Shown: positions 1 to 8,998, numbered from the stretch's first letter. The stretch is DNA of 64,000 bases from CAZSDP01 sp964605665 (GCA_964605665.1 CAZSDP010000010.1:1-64000), one strand, 5' to 3'. Numbers and translations are program-made. Notes: generated by a model not told the origin, from the letters alone.

Positions 1-448
1 AGGCAGCGGAGGTGGTCAGCGATTCGACCAGCAATGTCTGCTGCTCATACTGCTGAGTCAATCGAGGGTCTGGATCCTTCCCCATCTCTGGAGTTTCCGG
101 GATCTCCTGACCGCAAACAAAGACTCGAGCACTCCAACTTTCCATCCGTCGCGCGAGAAGAGTGTAGCCGAGCTTCGCAGAATCGGGTGAGCGAATCGAT
201 AGTAGAATTAGTTCCGCTTTGCCGTTGTTGCGAATCCAACACGCTTCGACGGAGCCCCTGAATTTCATCAGAAATGGGAGTTGTCGCTTCAGCTCTTCTC
301 CATCATCGATCGTTTGTGCGGAAAACTCCCGCGTCGTCGCCACCGCTTCGAAAGTCGGCACTCTAAGACGATCTACCAGGCGCTGCACATAGACACACAG
401 GACGAACGAGAAGCAGATGGCGATCAGGTACCAAATGAGAGAGGTCAT
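1..448 (-). CDS. Membrane-anchored protein of unknown function, 3' part beyond window edge
   Basis: An open frame starts at an ATG (448-446) that overlaps the TGA of the upstream membrane-protein gene as ATGA, and stays open through position 1, so the C-terminus is cut off by the window. About 149 codons are visible. The N-terminus (MTSLIWYLIAICFSFVLCVYV) is one hydrophobic segment followed by a soluble domain with mixed charge, suggesting a single-pass anchored protein. I do not recognise the family. The translational coupling places it as the third gene of the cytochrome bd-like operon, so it may be an accessory or assembly subunit of that complex (inference). Confidence 0.7.
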   Translation of the reverse strand, partial: MTSLIWYLIAICFSFVLCVYVQRLVDRLRVPTFEAVATTREFSAQTIDDGEELKRQLPFLMKFRGSVEACWIRNNGKAELILLSIRSPDSAKLGYTLLARRMESWSARVFVCGQEIPETPEMGKDPDPRLTQQYEQQTLLVESLTTSAA

Positions 449-1521
449 GTGATCTCCTCAATCGGGTTCTCCCCCTCTTCGAGTAACTCCACTGCGGGAG
501 CTCTCCGAATCGTGCGCAAGACAAGCAAGATTCCGACAGCGGCGACGACTGCCGAAGCGACAAAGAGATAGACTCCCCCCTTCGTCGCTGCAACCTCCAT
601 CGTTTGGGTGTGTCGTCCCTCTCCCAGAGCGAGCAACTTCCAACGTTGCTCTTCTCGCATCAGCAGCACAATCGACAAGGAGGCCACTCCGCCAATCGTA
701 GCGAGGAGTCGTCCCGGACCGACTCTATTGAGCCGAATCACAAATCCGCAAATCATCAGAAAAAGCGCGCTCCTCAATGCCCACCAATCGAAGTCGATCG
801 CACGACCTTGGCGCTCTCTCAGCACTTCACAAACGAAGGCGAGTCCCAGTGAAACAAAGATCGCCAACCTGAGCAGAGTCTCTTCCGCTTGAAAGCGTTC
901 TCCGGCGGATAACCGACCACGAGCCTCTTCTCGACCGATGAGCCATAGACAACCGATGCTGCAACCGACTGTCGCGGCGGTGAGAATCAAACCGAGAAGA
1001 GGAAGGGCAGCCCAAACCAAGTCTTCGAGTGGAAGCTCAAGATACCAATCATGCCAACGCTCCGGTCTCTCCCCAATCCGGCGAGAGATAATAAAAATGA
1101 GAGCAACCACAGAAAGTGAAAGGAGTCCACCAACTCTCACCGCCAAGCGTGCGAGCCCTGGCCAGCGCCGAAAATCAGAGGTTCTTTGCACGTATGCGAA
1201 GTAGAACCCGACGACCAGGGGGACCAACAAGAGTGGTCGCCAACCGCCGAGAATGGCCCCGGTATTGTAATAGGCTTGCGGATGAACGAGAGAGAGAAAG
1301 AGCAGAGGCGCAATCCCGGCGGTCATCGCCAACCCGATGCAGATCGCGAGGTTTCTGGAGATGAGTTTCTTCAAATTTGAGATCTCTTCTCCACGAAAGA
1401 TCTCGAACAAACAGAGTAAGACCGATCCACCGAGTGGAAACGACATCAACGCGAGATGCACCAGCAAGGTGGCAAGATACAGCGCGGAGTAAGTGGAGAG
1501 ATCAGAGAGAACGGAAGTCAT
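445..1521 (-). CDS. CydA-like polytopic membrane protein, probable partner subunit of cytochrome bd-like complex
   Basis: This 358-residue protein has about nine hydrophobic segments. Its first one (LVHLALMSFPLGG then LFE) resembles the first helix of cytochrome bd subunit I, in which a His near residue 19 is a haem ligand and a Glu follows about 14 residues later. The upstream gene product has the same pattern, so the two look like distant paralogues forming a heterodimer. I chose the ATG at 1521 because GGAGGTGG lies just before it and because it overlaps the upstream stop codon as ATGA; a longer in-frame start at 1539 lacks such support. No haem c motif is visible. The role in respiration is inferred from the operon partner. 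Confidence 0.7.
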   Translation of the reverse strand: MTSVLSDLSTYSALYLATLLVHLALMSFPLGGSVLLCLFEIFRGEEISNLKKLISRNLAICIGLAMTAGIAPLLFLSLVHPQAYYNTGAILGGWRPLLLVPLVVGFYFAYVQRTSDFRRWPGLARLAVRVGGLLSLSVVALIFIISRRIGERPERWHDWYLELPLEDLVWAALPLLGLILTAATVGCSIGCLWLIGREEARGRLSAGERFQAEETLLRLAIFVSLGLAFVCEVLRERQGRAIDFDWWALRSALFLMICGFVIRLNRVGPGRLLATIGGVASLSIVLLMREEQRWKLLALGEGRHTQTMEVAATKGGVYLFVASAVVAAVGILLVLRTIRRAPAVELLEEGENPIEEIT

Positions 1522-2816
1522 TCCACCTCCCGTAACCAAATCAGATAATCGACTAGATCTTCGAGATCTTCTTCATCCCCAGCAAATGGAGGCATAAATG
1601 GCTTCAGGCGGTGAAGATTCTCAAGGTTCCTCTCCAGCATCTCTCTATCCCAGGACTCTGTCAGATAGACCAGTCCGTTCAACGAAGTGGGGGTATGGCA
1701 AACTGCGCATAACTCGCGGTAAACCAATCGTCCCTGTCGGACATCGCCGGACGGATATCGTTCACGGTTTCGTAATGGCCAAAGACTCTTGCGGTCGATT
1801 CCCTTCCTTTGAAGCTTGCGCACTTCATCGACCGCGATGCCATTGGAGTAGAGGACTCCGGTCACTGCAAAGGGCTTTCGCATTGACGCTTGAATCAACT
1901 CTGTCGTCCCCATCGCGCAAATCGCAAACACCGTGAGGAGAACCGTACCTGACAGATGAACAAGAGATCTACGTTTCAGGAGAGCAAAGATCGCAGTGCC
2001 CGCGACAAGAACGGCACTGAACATCGAGATGAACAAGAAGAGTGCCGTCGGGAGATTTGTTCCCGTGAAGTAGCTGCGAGACGATTCCTGGATCCCAGTG
2101 AAGAACCAGAGAGCGAGCGCGGGCATCGAGAGAAGGGGAATCAAGAGAAAGGACGCGTTGCGAGTGATCTCACGTCGGTCCGCGAGATCGTAACTGCGAA
2201 TCGCTTGAGCGACGAGAGATGCAACGAGGGCCGCGAGAGCCATCGAAGCGACGACTCTCGCCAATAGCGACGACCAAAATGTCGGATTGAAGAGGCCATC
2301 CCAGAGTGCTCCGGAGTTGAGCCATTCTCCAGGAGTCAGTTGAAAAGTCAGAATCCCATTTACCAACAGCAGGCTCAAGAACGCCGAAACGGCATACCCG
2401 GACGCGAGTGAAAACCGGCTCCGAAACGGTAGAGTCCTGCCATAGACATAGTAGGCATATCCGCAAAACACCTGAAACACGAACAACGATAGTGCCGCCG
2501 CCCAGATCCAGTGAAACTCTCTGAGTAGAAAGAGATGCGACCGGGGAGTGACCAAAGCGGTCACGAACCAAAGTCCGATTCCACTCACCGCTCCGAGAAG
2601 AAAGCAGACCAAGACCGATGTGTTGAAGAATCGGTGGAGAAAGTCACGAAGTAGAGAATTCCCCCCCGACTCCGCACGCCATTCAAAAAACGCGATAAGG
2701 ATTCCACCCCCAACGGTCAGTTGGGCAAGGAACAAGTGGATCAACGCTACCGCGGTAATCCACAGCCTCGGAACCAAGGTGTCCGATACGAAGACGGGGA
2801 ACTGAGGAAGGTCCAC
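1518..2816 (-). CDS. CydA-like membrane protein with fused C-terminal cytochrome c domain
   Basis: The N-terminal ~330 residues are polytopic and resemble cytochrome bd subunit I: an early helix with LIHLFLAQLTVGGG and a following FFEW, and a later NPTFWSSLLARVVAS stretch. In E. coli CydA that later stretch holds the haem b558 ligand His186 (FVHTVAS); here the position is Arg. The last ~90 residues are a monohaem cytochrome c with CAVCH and a probable axial Met in FMPPF. A haem c tail and a lost b558 ligand suggest electrons enter by cytochrome c rather than by the normal quinol site (inference). The GTG at 2816 follows GAGAGG at a good distance; a TTG at 2834 is in frame but has no ribosome site. 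Confidence 0.75.
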   Translation of the reverse strand: MDLPQFPVFVSDTLVPRLWITAVALIHLFLAQLTVGGGILIAFFEWRAESGGNSLLRDFLHRFFNTSVLVCFLLGAVSGIGLWFVTALVTPRSHLFLLREFHWIWAAALSLFVFQVFCGYAYYVYGRTLPFRSRFSLASGYAVSAFLSLLLVNGILTFQLTPGEWLNSGALWDGLFNPTFWSSLLARVVASMALAALVASLVAQAIRSYDLADRREITRNASFLLIPLLSMPALALWFFTGIQESSRSYFTGTNLPTALFLFISMFSAVLVAGTAIFALLKRRSLVHLSGTVLLTVFAICAMGTTELIQASMRKPFAVTGVLYSNGIAVDEVRKLQRKGIDRKSLWPLRNRERYPSGDVRQGRLVYRELCAVCHTPTSLNGLVYLTESWDREMLERNLENLHRLKPFMPPFAGDEEDLEDLVDYLIWLREVE

Positions 2817-3347
2817 GTCAACCTCTCGATGCAATTCGGACGGTTAGGCGGCGCACCCATGAAGCTCTGTTGCCACTCAGATATTAACCGATTCTATCGC
2901 CGCTACAGCTGTTTTAGTGACAGCCGATGACTTTCCCTTCCCCTTCCACTCCGATTCGTGTCGGCGGCTCATTGCCAAACAACCCTGACGACCACTCCAA
3001 ACCGTCTGATCGACCACACCAGTCACCGTGATCTACCGAATCGAGTGCCGAACTCTGCGCGCCCCGCTTCTCTCAGGTTCGACAACACTTCTCTGCACTG
3101 CGGCGGAGCCTCCAGAAGCAAACCCCTGTCAGATCTTCCATCACACTCATGACCGAGACCGGGTAGGCTGTGAACTCGACGTTCGGCGATCGTCCATGCA
3201 CGCATTTCTGGCTCTCTCGAAATCGGTGTTTTGCGGGAGGAGAAGCTCTAGATTTGTCTTTGCGTTGAAAAATGGGCTGTCTCCAACAGTTTCAAAATCG
3301 AACGCTGGCATGGGATCTCGATCTTGAAGAAGGCTTCCTTTCAGCCA
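2817..3347. other. Intergenic region without a recognisable gene
   Basis: This stretch lies between the divergent cytochrome operon and the methyltransferase gene. It must carry the promoter of the minus-strand cytochrome operon. The only structure I see is a weak inverted repeat, GCTGT/ACAGC at 2908-2924. The open frames here show no protein-like composition or homology that I recognise. Confidence 0.4.
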
Positions 3348-3531
3348 TTTCTCTGTCTCGTCAATTTCTCTGTCTCGTCAATTTCTCTGTCTCGTCAATT
3401 NNNNNNNNNNNNNNNNNNNNNNNNNNNNNNNNNNNNNNNNNNNNNNNNNNNNNNNNNNNNNNNNNNNNNNNNNNNNNNNNNNNNNNNNNNNNNNNNNNNN
3501 CTCTGTCTCGTCAATTCCTCTGTCTCGTCAG
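3348..3531. repeat. 17-bp tandem repeat interrupted by the assembly gap
   Basis: Three perfect copies of the unit TTTCTCTGTCTCGTCAA run at 3348-3398. After the gap a partial copy (3501-3514) and a variant copy (3515-3531, ending TCAG) follow. At least five copies exist, and the true number is hidden by the gap. The unit is not a multiple of three, so it is not a protein repeat. It ends directly at the first possible start codon of the methyltransferase gene, so it probably lies in that gene's leader or promoter. Confidence 0.85.
3401..3500. other. Assembly gap of 100 N
   Basis: Exactly 100 N, a conventional placeholder length, sit inside the tandem repeat. The repeat probably broke the assembly, so the real distance is unknown. 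Confidence 0.98.
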
Positions 3532-4500
3532 ATGCCGTCGGTGCGACACATGAATCTCACTCATAAGATCAAGATTGCTTGCGAGCGACGAGATTCGCTT
3601 CATACCTCGCGAGAACACACCGGATACCGACTCTTTCACGGCCCCGGTGAAGGGCAGCCTGGACTGACCATCGAGCGCCTCGGTGACTTCGCACTGATCG
3701 ACTCCACTGCCGATCTCCACTCGGAGTGGAATGCCATGTCCGAGACATTGCTCGCGATGACTCCAGTGACTTCTGTCATCTTACGAGTTTCTGCCCCGAG
3801 AACCCGCGGTCCTGAGCCACCACCGCTCTCCGTCATCGCCGGTGAGAAGCCGACCGGGCCGATTGAGATCCTTGAGCACAACCTTCGGTTCCAGGTCTCA
3901 CCCGAAGTTCGCCATGAGGGTGGATTCTTCTTCGATGCTCGCCGTGCAAGAGCCTGGCTCATGACGAATTCTAGCCAACGGAGAATCTTGAATCTCTTTG
4001 CCCATACCGGAAGCCTAGGAGTCGCATCCGCTGCCGGCGGCGCGAGATCGGTCCTCCATGTCGACAGCAAGAAGAGTCCTTTAGAGGTCGCCAAAGAACA
4101 CCATCGACTCAACGACTTACCTGCTGACGACCGGAGTTTTCTGCGCGGCAACGTCTACCAACAACTCACAAGAGCGAAAAAAGCCGGTGTTCAAGTTGAC
4201 GGGATCATTCTCGATCCCCCGCCCCAACTGCCGAGGAAATTTGCCCCCAGGCCACCAGTGGGGCAGGACTTCGCTCAACTGACGAGGCTAGCGCGACCAC
4301 TCCTGGCGCCGGGAGGTTGGCTTCTCTGCTTTTTCCATCGATTCGATCGGACACGTGCAGAGTTCGAATCCGATGTTCAAAGCGGAGCGGGGGAATTCCT
4401 CGAAGTGATCTGGAGAAGTACCAGTGGCGTCGACTTCCCAGAAGAAGACCCTGAGCACAAACTTCGACTCACTGCCTTTCAGGTCACCAATAAAGCGTAG
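3532..4500 (+). CDS. Class I SAM-dependent RNA methyltransferase, RlmI-like
   Basis: The 322-residue product has the SAM-binding motif I (ILNLFAHTGSLGVASAAGGA) near the middle, followed by an acidic end of strand 2 (VLHVD) and motif IV ILDPPP. The sequence before it (YRLFHGPGEGQPGLTIERLGDFALI) matches the region that follows the PUA domain in 23S rRNA cytosine-C5 methyltransferases of the RlmI family. The usual N-terminal PUA domain of about 75 residues is absent or lost in the gap region. Two starts are possible, ATG 3532 and ATG 3550; neither has a good ribosome site. The likely job is 23S rRNA m5C modification, but the substrate cannot be fixed from sequence. Confidence 0.75.
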   Translation: MPSVRHMNLTHKIKIACERRDSLHTSREHTGYRLFHGPGEGQPGLTIERLGDFALIDSTADLHSEWNAMSETLLAMTPVTSVILRVSAPRTRGPEPPPLSVIAGEKPTGPIEILEHNLRFQVSPEVRHEGGFFFDARRARAWLMTNSSQRRILNLFAHTGSLGVASAAGGARSVLHVDSKKSPLEVAKEHHRLNDLPADDRSFLRGNVYQQLTRAKKAGVQVDGIILDPPPQLPRKFAPRPPVGQDFAQLTRLARPLLAPGGWLLCFFHRFDRTRAEFESDVQSGAGEFLEVIWRSTSGVDFPEEDPEHKLRLTAFQVTNKA

Positions 4501-4505
4501 CCAGA

Positions 4506-6194
4506 CTATCGCTGACCGAGACGTTGATCCAATTCGCTCAACTGCAGTCGAATACTGACGACATATGGCGGCTCACCTTTAGTCCAATGACCATAGGTCG
4601 TCGTCACGATCGTCCCATCCGCCAAGATCAAGACGCCAGGGTAAGCGCAATCCCAGCGATGATGGTTATCCATCAAACGAACGCGATATTGTCCCTCTCG
4701 CCCGGAGATCAAATCCTCCCAAGTACCAACCCAAGCCACCCAATCCCCTTGGGTCTCGCTATCTCGAGTCGTATCGCGAAAGGAGATAAAGAGGCGCCCA
4801 TCCCGAGTGTAAACCGCGGTGTGGCGGTCTCCGGTCAATGCCGCGGGAAGTTCGATCGGATTCGACCACGTCTTTCCTTCATCCTCGCTGCGGATCATGA
4901 AGGAGTTTCGCCGTCTTCGATTCTCTCTCAAGAGCAAGACGATCTGACGTCCATCAGGTGAACGGATGAATCCTGGCTCACAGAGATCGACGTCGGCAAG
5001 AGATGCGATCGAACGCGGTTCTCCCCAGGAAACTCCACCATCGGAACTGATCGACTGATACACGTCGAACTGACGCGGCCCTGGCTCCCGGCGGAAGAAT
5101 CGACCGTCATCGTGAAACCAGGCAGCATGAGTTCCGTCGCTCAGAGCGGCGACCGAAGCCATCGCAACAATCCCCCCCCAATCTCCGACCGGCTCTAGAG
5201 GTGTCCAAGTCTTTCCCTGATCTTCTGACGTAGCCAGCCGAATCGGATGAAGCCCGGAAAAGAGAAGGAGCCGCTCTCCACCTTGCGGGTCTTGAACTCG
5301 ATAGATTGTCGGAGTCTCTTGGGAAGTGGACCAGTTGTCGGGAGTGGGCAGCCTCTCGCTCCAAGTCACTCCACCATCGACACTCCGCTTCATCACGATC
5401 GGGCCGCGACCATGTCCTTCTGGATAAACAACAACGATCGTCTGGCCATCGGCAAGAAGGACTGTCGTGGGGTGACCGAGGTACTGCTCAGGGTCTCGAT
5501 CCACCACAGTTTGACGAGCGGTTTCCTCAGCAAGGTCGATCATCGGAATCGTATAGCCGGCGGGTTGCGGTGCAGGGAGCAGGCGAAGATTACCGCGGAG
5601 ATTCCAATCTTTGATCCGAAGTGTGCCTCGATGGGGGCGCCAAGCGGTCACACCGATGGCACCGGAATATTCAAACTCTTCCACGACATTTTGATTGATC
5701 GCCACCGTCACCTTTGATCCGCGCCGCGAAAGCTCGAAGGTAAAGGGCGTGCCGGGAATCAAGTGCTCCCTCGCGGAGCCTTTGATGGTGACCACTCCAC
5801 CAAAGAGCTCTCCTTCGGTAAAGAAGTGAGATCCCTCGGTACCCCCGTCGAGCCCGAAATGGCTGGAGGATCCGATCATGAAAGCAGCAGCGGTTCGCTC
5901 GAGTGCATCGATCGATAATCGGGTGCGAAGAACGAAGTCTCCCGTCCCGATCGAGAACCTCGACGAGAGTAAGGAGCCCACTCCCTGTCCTACCAGCGTT
6001 CCAGCGACTTGATCCCAAGCCTTGGGTTCGGCAATGACTCCGACCGGATCACCCGCAGTGACCAAGGTTGCTTCCCCAGGTCGGTAGTGGTCAGCAGCTT
6101 GCAACTGAGGTAGAGCAAAGATGATCGCAGAGATCAGACACTTACCGAAGTGCGCCATCGAGAGTCGACGCCCCAAATCGATCGATCGAATCAC
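4506..6194 (-). CDS. Secreted sialidase-like protein with four Asp-boxes
   Basis: The 562-residue protein begins with a signal peptide (hydrophobic segment about residues 15-33, cleavage near LQA-AD). Residues ~60-200 look like a beta-sandwich domain. A six-bladed propeller of the sialidase/BNR type follows, with four Asp-boxes: SVDGGVTW (~271), SEDQGKTW (~323), SSDGGVSW (~383) and SEDEGKTW (~436). Such proteins are exo-sialidases or related glycan hydrolases acting outside the cytoplasm. I did not verify the full arginine triad, so the substrate is open. The GTG start follows GGAGGGG. It stands alone, converging with the methyltransferase gene. Confidence 0.8.
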   Translation of the reverse strand: MIRSIDLGRRLSMAHFGKCLISAIIFALPQLQAADHYRPGEATLVTAGDPVGVIAEPKAWDQVAGTLVGQGVGSLLSSRFSIGTGDFVLRTRLSIDALERTAAAFMIGSSSHFGLDGGTEGSHFFTEGELFGGVVTIKGSAREHLIPGTPFTFELSRRGSKVTVAINQNVVEEFEYSGAIGVTAWRPHRGTLRIKDWNLRGNLRLLPAPQPAGYTIPMIDLAEETARQTVVDRDPEQYLGHPTTVLLADGQTIVVVYPEGHGRGPIVMKRSVDGGVTWSERLPTPDNWSTSQETPTIYRVQDPQGGERLLLFSGLHPIRLATSEDQGKTWTPLEPVGDWGGIVAMASVAALSDGTHAAWFHDDGRFFRREPGPRQFDVYQSISSDGGVSWGEPRSIASLADVDLCEPGFIRSPDGRQIVLLLRENRRRRNSFMIRSEDEGKTWSNPIELPAALTGDRHTAVYTRDGRLFISFRDTTRDSETQGDWVAWVGTWEDLISGREGQYRVRLMDNHHRWDCAYPGVLILADGTIVTTTYGHWTKGEPPYVVSIRLQLSELDQRLGQR

Positions 6195-6352
6195 ATGCCC
6201 CTCCCTCGACTCAGTCAGACTGCTCTCTCCACCCCTTTGAGATCGGGATGACAGCGGCAGGTCAGACCTACTTCCAGATAATCACGCAGGCCTCCCCCTC
6301 CTTCGGGGCAATTCGACCTTCGTTTCCTCAATCACTCCGAAGAGTGAGGCTA

Positions 6353-8152
6353 TCACCGATCGAGATGTCCGACGTCGCTGTCACCCATCTCCACCTTCCC
6401 ACTCGGGAAGTACTCTTTCCAACGGCGGGAAACTTTCTCGGCAGTCTCCCCATCGCAGAAGAGCTCAGCGGGATAAGTGGGCTTGAAACGAGCGTCGATA
6501 ACCACCGGCGCTTCGAACGCCGGATGATTGCGCACCAAAGGGACTTCCTTCGCATAGATGTCCCCTGCCGGTTCGAAGCGCGTAAATGTGGTCCAGAGAA
6601 AGCGAGCGTCGGAGCGGACAGTGGACCTTGCGTCATCGACGAGAACCAACAGTGGCCAATCAGCAAATGCTGGGTGTTTCGCAATGCGGGGGGGAGCCTC
6701 TCGATCAGCCTCGAAACTCATCCCTTCCACCACTAGACAACCGGGACAGTACACCTCGACCCGATCAACTCCTGAGGGAAGGTCCCCTCGGAATTCGGTC
6801 GGCAACTGGCGGATGGGATCACCGAGTCCCAAGAGAACCCCCTTCGACCCCTCATTCACCGCAGGTCCGGTGTAGTCGAGAGTATCGATCGACGTGCAGG
6901 AGAACACATGAAGGTCGCGACGGAAGTCTGCGCGCTCAAGAACACTTGTCAGAGTCGATTTGAAGTCGGCAAGATCGACCGAGCAGTCGGTCAAGAGGAG
7001 GAACTTGGTCAGCGAAAGCTGCCCCTCGCCGAGAATTCGAAATGCGGAGACCATCGCCTCTCGAGGGTAGCGATCTTTCACCACCGCCGCCGCCAGTGAG
7101 TGATATCCGGTCTCGCCATAGCTCCAAAGACTTCGCACCGCTGGCATCACCAAAGGGAACAACGGTGAGAGGAGCTCTTGGAGGAAGTCCCCCAAATAGA
7201 AATCCTCCTGACGAGGCTTACCCACGACAGTGGCGGGGATCACCGCATCCCGACGGCGACAGATCGCATCGAGTTGGAACACCGGATAATCGTGCTTCAG
7301 CGAGTAGTAACCATAGTGATCACCGAAGGGCCCCTCCGGCATTCGCACCCCAGGATCGACGTGGCCGACGAGCGCCATCTCCGCTTCAGCCACCAACGGC
7401 TGATCACTCAGCGGGTTTTCGACCAGAGGCAGTCGCTTTCCGATCAGAAGCGAGGCGAGGAGTAACTCTCCGACATTCTCCGGTAAGGGAGCGATCGCCG
7501 AAGCGGTCAACGCAGGGGGGCCTCCCAAGAAGACGGTCACCGGGAGCGATCTCTGCAATCTCTCCGCCTCGTGTAGGTGGTAACCACCACCCTTATGGAT
7601 CTGCCAATGGACACCGAGGGTCCGTGGCCCATGCTTCTGCATCCGATAGACACCCAAATTGTGACGACGGTCGACCGGGTGCTCGGTGTAGACGAGTGGC
7701 CAGGTCAAGAAGGGTCCACCATCTTCAGGCCAACTGGTGATGATCGGAAGCTGATCGAGACTCTCGGCTTTGTCGACGATCTCCGTGACTGGTCCGGTAG
7801 AGCGACGCTTCATGCCCACTTTGAGAAGAGTGCGGGGAACATCCCGAGCATCCCAAAGTTTACCCAAGGTCGGCGGCACCGCGGTTTCGACGACCTCCAC
7901 CAGTCGCTCGAGGAACTTCTGACCACGGTTCCCAAACCCCAGCTCCACTCGCCGAGCTGAACCGAACAAGTTTGTGACCAAGGGAAGCTGAGCACCCTTC
8001 ACCCTCCGAAAGAGGAGTGCTGGGCCACCAGCAGCAACGACTCTCCGATGGATCTCGGCGAGCTCGAGATGCGGATCCACCTCGGTGGTGATCTCGATGA
8101 TCTCGCTCTCCCGACGGAGCTGATCGATGAATTCACGTTGATTACGATGCAC
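6353..8152 (-). CDS. UbiD family decarboxylase (prenylated-FMN dependent)
   Basis: The 599-residue protein covers the UbiD family end to end. It starts with the typical LRRESEIIEITTEVDPHLEL region, has RMQKHGPRTLGVHW and the GGGYHLHEAE segment around the cofactor and metal site, and EGPFGDHYGYYS with the conserved Glu-Pro. UbiD enzymes use prenyl-FMN to decarboxylate aromatic or unsaturated acids, for example in ubiquinone or menaquinone synthesis. It is about 100 residues longer than E. coli UbiD. A prenyltransferase gene (ubiX) is not next to it. The start is a GTG after GAGGGG. The HypA-like gene 137 bp upstream on the same strand may be cotranscribed. Confidence 0.88.
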   Translation of the reverse strand: MHRNQREFIDQLRRESEIIEITTEVDPHLELAEIHRRVVAAGGPALLFRRVKGAQLPLVTNLFGSARRVELGFGNRGQKFLERLVEVVETAVPPTLGKLWDARDVPRTLLKVGMKRRSTGPVTEIVDKAESLDQLPIITSWPEDGGPFLTWPLVYTEHPVDRRHNLGVYRMQKHGPRTLGVHWQIHKGGGYHLHEAERLQRSLPVTVFLGGPPALTASAIAPLPENVGELLLASLLIGKRLPLVENPLSDQPLVAEAEMALVGHVDPGVRMPEGPFGDHYGYYSLKHDYPVFQLDAICRRRDAVIPATVVGKPRQEDFYLGDFLQELLSPLFPLVMPAVRSLWSYGETGYHSLAAAVVKDRYPREAMVSAFRILGEGQLSLTKFLLLTDCSVDLADFKSTLTSVLERADFRRDLHVFSCTSIDTLDYTGPAVNEGSKGVLLGLGDPIRQLPTEFRGDLPSGVDRVEVYCPGCLVVEGMSFEADREAPPRIAKHPAFADWPLLVLVDDARSTVRSDARFLWTTFTRFEPAGDIYAKEVPLVRNHPAFEAPVVIDARFKPTYPAELFCDGETAEKVSRRWKEYFPSGKVEMGDSDVGHLDR

Positions 8153-8289
8153 TTCAAGATCCCCTCGAACGATTCGCTATTCCTGTGCCGGGAATCGTGG
8201 ATGAGGACCGAAGTGGAGTCCAGAGGATCGGCGATAGGGTTGGAAAGAATTTGCCGAGAGCTGGAGGACGCCGAGAGAAGGTCGGGAGA

Positions 8290-8544
8290 TCAGATCAATT
8301 CGACGGTGACCCCTTCGACCGCAGAAATCGAGACTGAACCGGTGCTAACTTCTTCCCAGGTCACGTCGCAATCGTCGAAGAGAGGCCCTCTCCAGCGATC
8401 TCTGAGGAGAACTGACAAGTCGGACCCACTGAGATCAGACTCAGGTCCCACCACCAGGTGGATCCGTGTCACTCGTGAGAGCCCGCTCGCCAAAGCGGCG
8501 CGTCGAGCAGCCCCGAGCAGAGAACAGATAAGAATTTCAGGCAT
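8290..8544 (-). CDS. Short HypA-like protein lacking the nickel and zinc ligands
   Basis: The 84-residue product (MPEILICSLLGAARRAALASG, then LSRVTRIHLVVGPESDLSGSDL) follows the pattern of the nickel chaperone HypA: MHE-type start, a long helix, SRV-T-I-L-IG strand, then WEE and a final VTVELI strand. Key differences are MPE in place of the nickel-binding MHE and complete absence of the two CxxC zinc motifs. I chose ATG 8544 since it aligns with the HypA start and has GGGAG about 10 nt upstream; an ATG at 8577 has no ribosome site. It probably keeps the fold without metal binding. The family call is by eye and uncertain. Confidence 0.5.
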   Translation of the reverse strand: MPEILICSLLGAARRAALASGLSRVTRIHLVVGPESDLSGSDLSVLLRDRWRGPLFDDCDVTWEEVSTGSVSISAVEGVTVELI

Positions 8545-8998
8545 ACGTTTTCTGCTCCCACGCAGTCGTGGCTTCATCGAGTGAAGCAGTCGGTCGTGAT
8601 CTTCAACGGAGGCGGCCTCCGTCGATCGGGCTCATTCGCGCGATGGGAGCGGACAATCCGTCGGTCGAGCCGAGCTCCCCGACTCGGCCTTCCCAGAATC
8701 ACGCGGCGTACACAAGAATTGTCGGAAGGAAGCATGGCTCTGGTGAAGGGAACTTCTGCAAGTCCTGATTTCATCAAGAGTGAGAGGAATCGAAGATCAG
8801 CCCTTGAGGCTTTTTGAAAGAATTCCTCAGCCACTGTGTCGCCCACTTGTCTAGACTTAGAGCAAGATCTCGTGGTCGCTCTCAGCGCGGGAAAATCGCT
8901 GCTGAATCAACAATTTCGGGAGCTGAGAACAGTCGGCCTGAGGTTGTCGGGCCCAGAACTGCGAAGACGCGACGATTGGGGCAGTTTCGAGAAGAGGA
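8545..8998. other. Divergent intergenic region with a 17-bp palindrome
   Basis: No convincing gene is visible between the minus-strand HypA-like gene and the plus-strand small membrane protein. A perfect inverted repeat, ACGGAGGC-G-GCCTCCGT, lies at 8606-8622, about 60 bp upstream of the HypA-like start, where an operator or leader hairpin could act. A small open frame at 8574-8846 on the minus strand has no recognisable features. Confidence 0.4.

Noticed and set aside
2908..2924. Inverted repeat GCTGT/ACAGC as a regulatory operator
   Set aside because: Only five base pairs; likely by chance.
3348..3531. CRISPR array
   Set aside because: The 17-bp units are directly adjacent without spacers, and no cas genes are in the window.
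6353..8152. Assignment of the UbiD protein to menaquinone or ubiquinone synthesis
   Set aside because: No other quinone gene is nearby, and family members act on many substrates.
8574..8846. Minus-strand 90-codon frame upstream of the HypA-like gene
   Set aside because: No ribosome site, no recognisable motif, and an Arg-rich translation typical of a chance frame.
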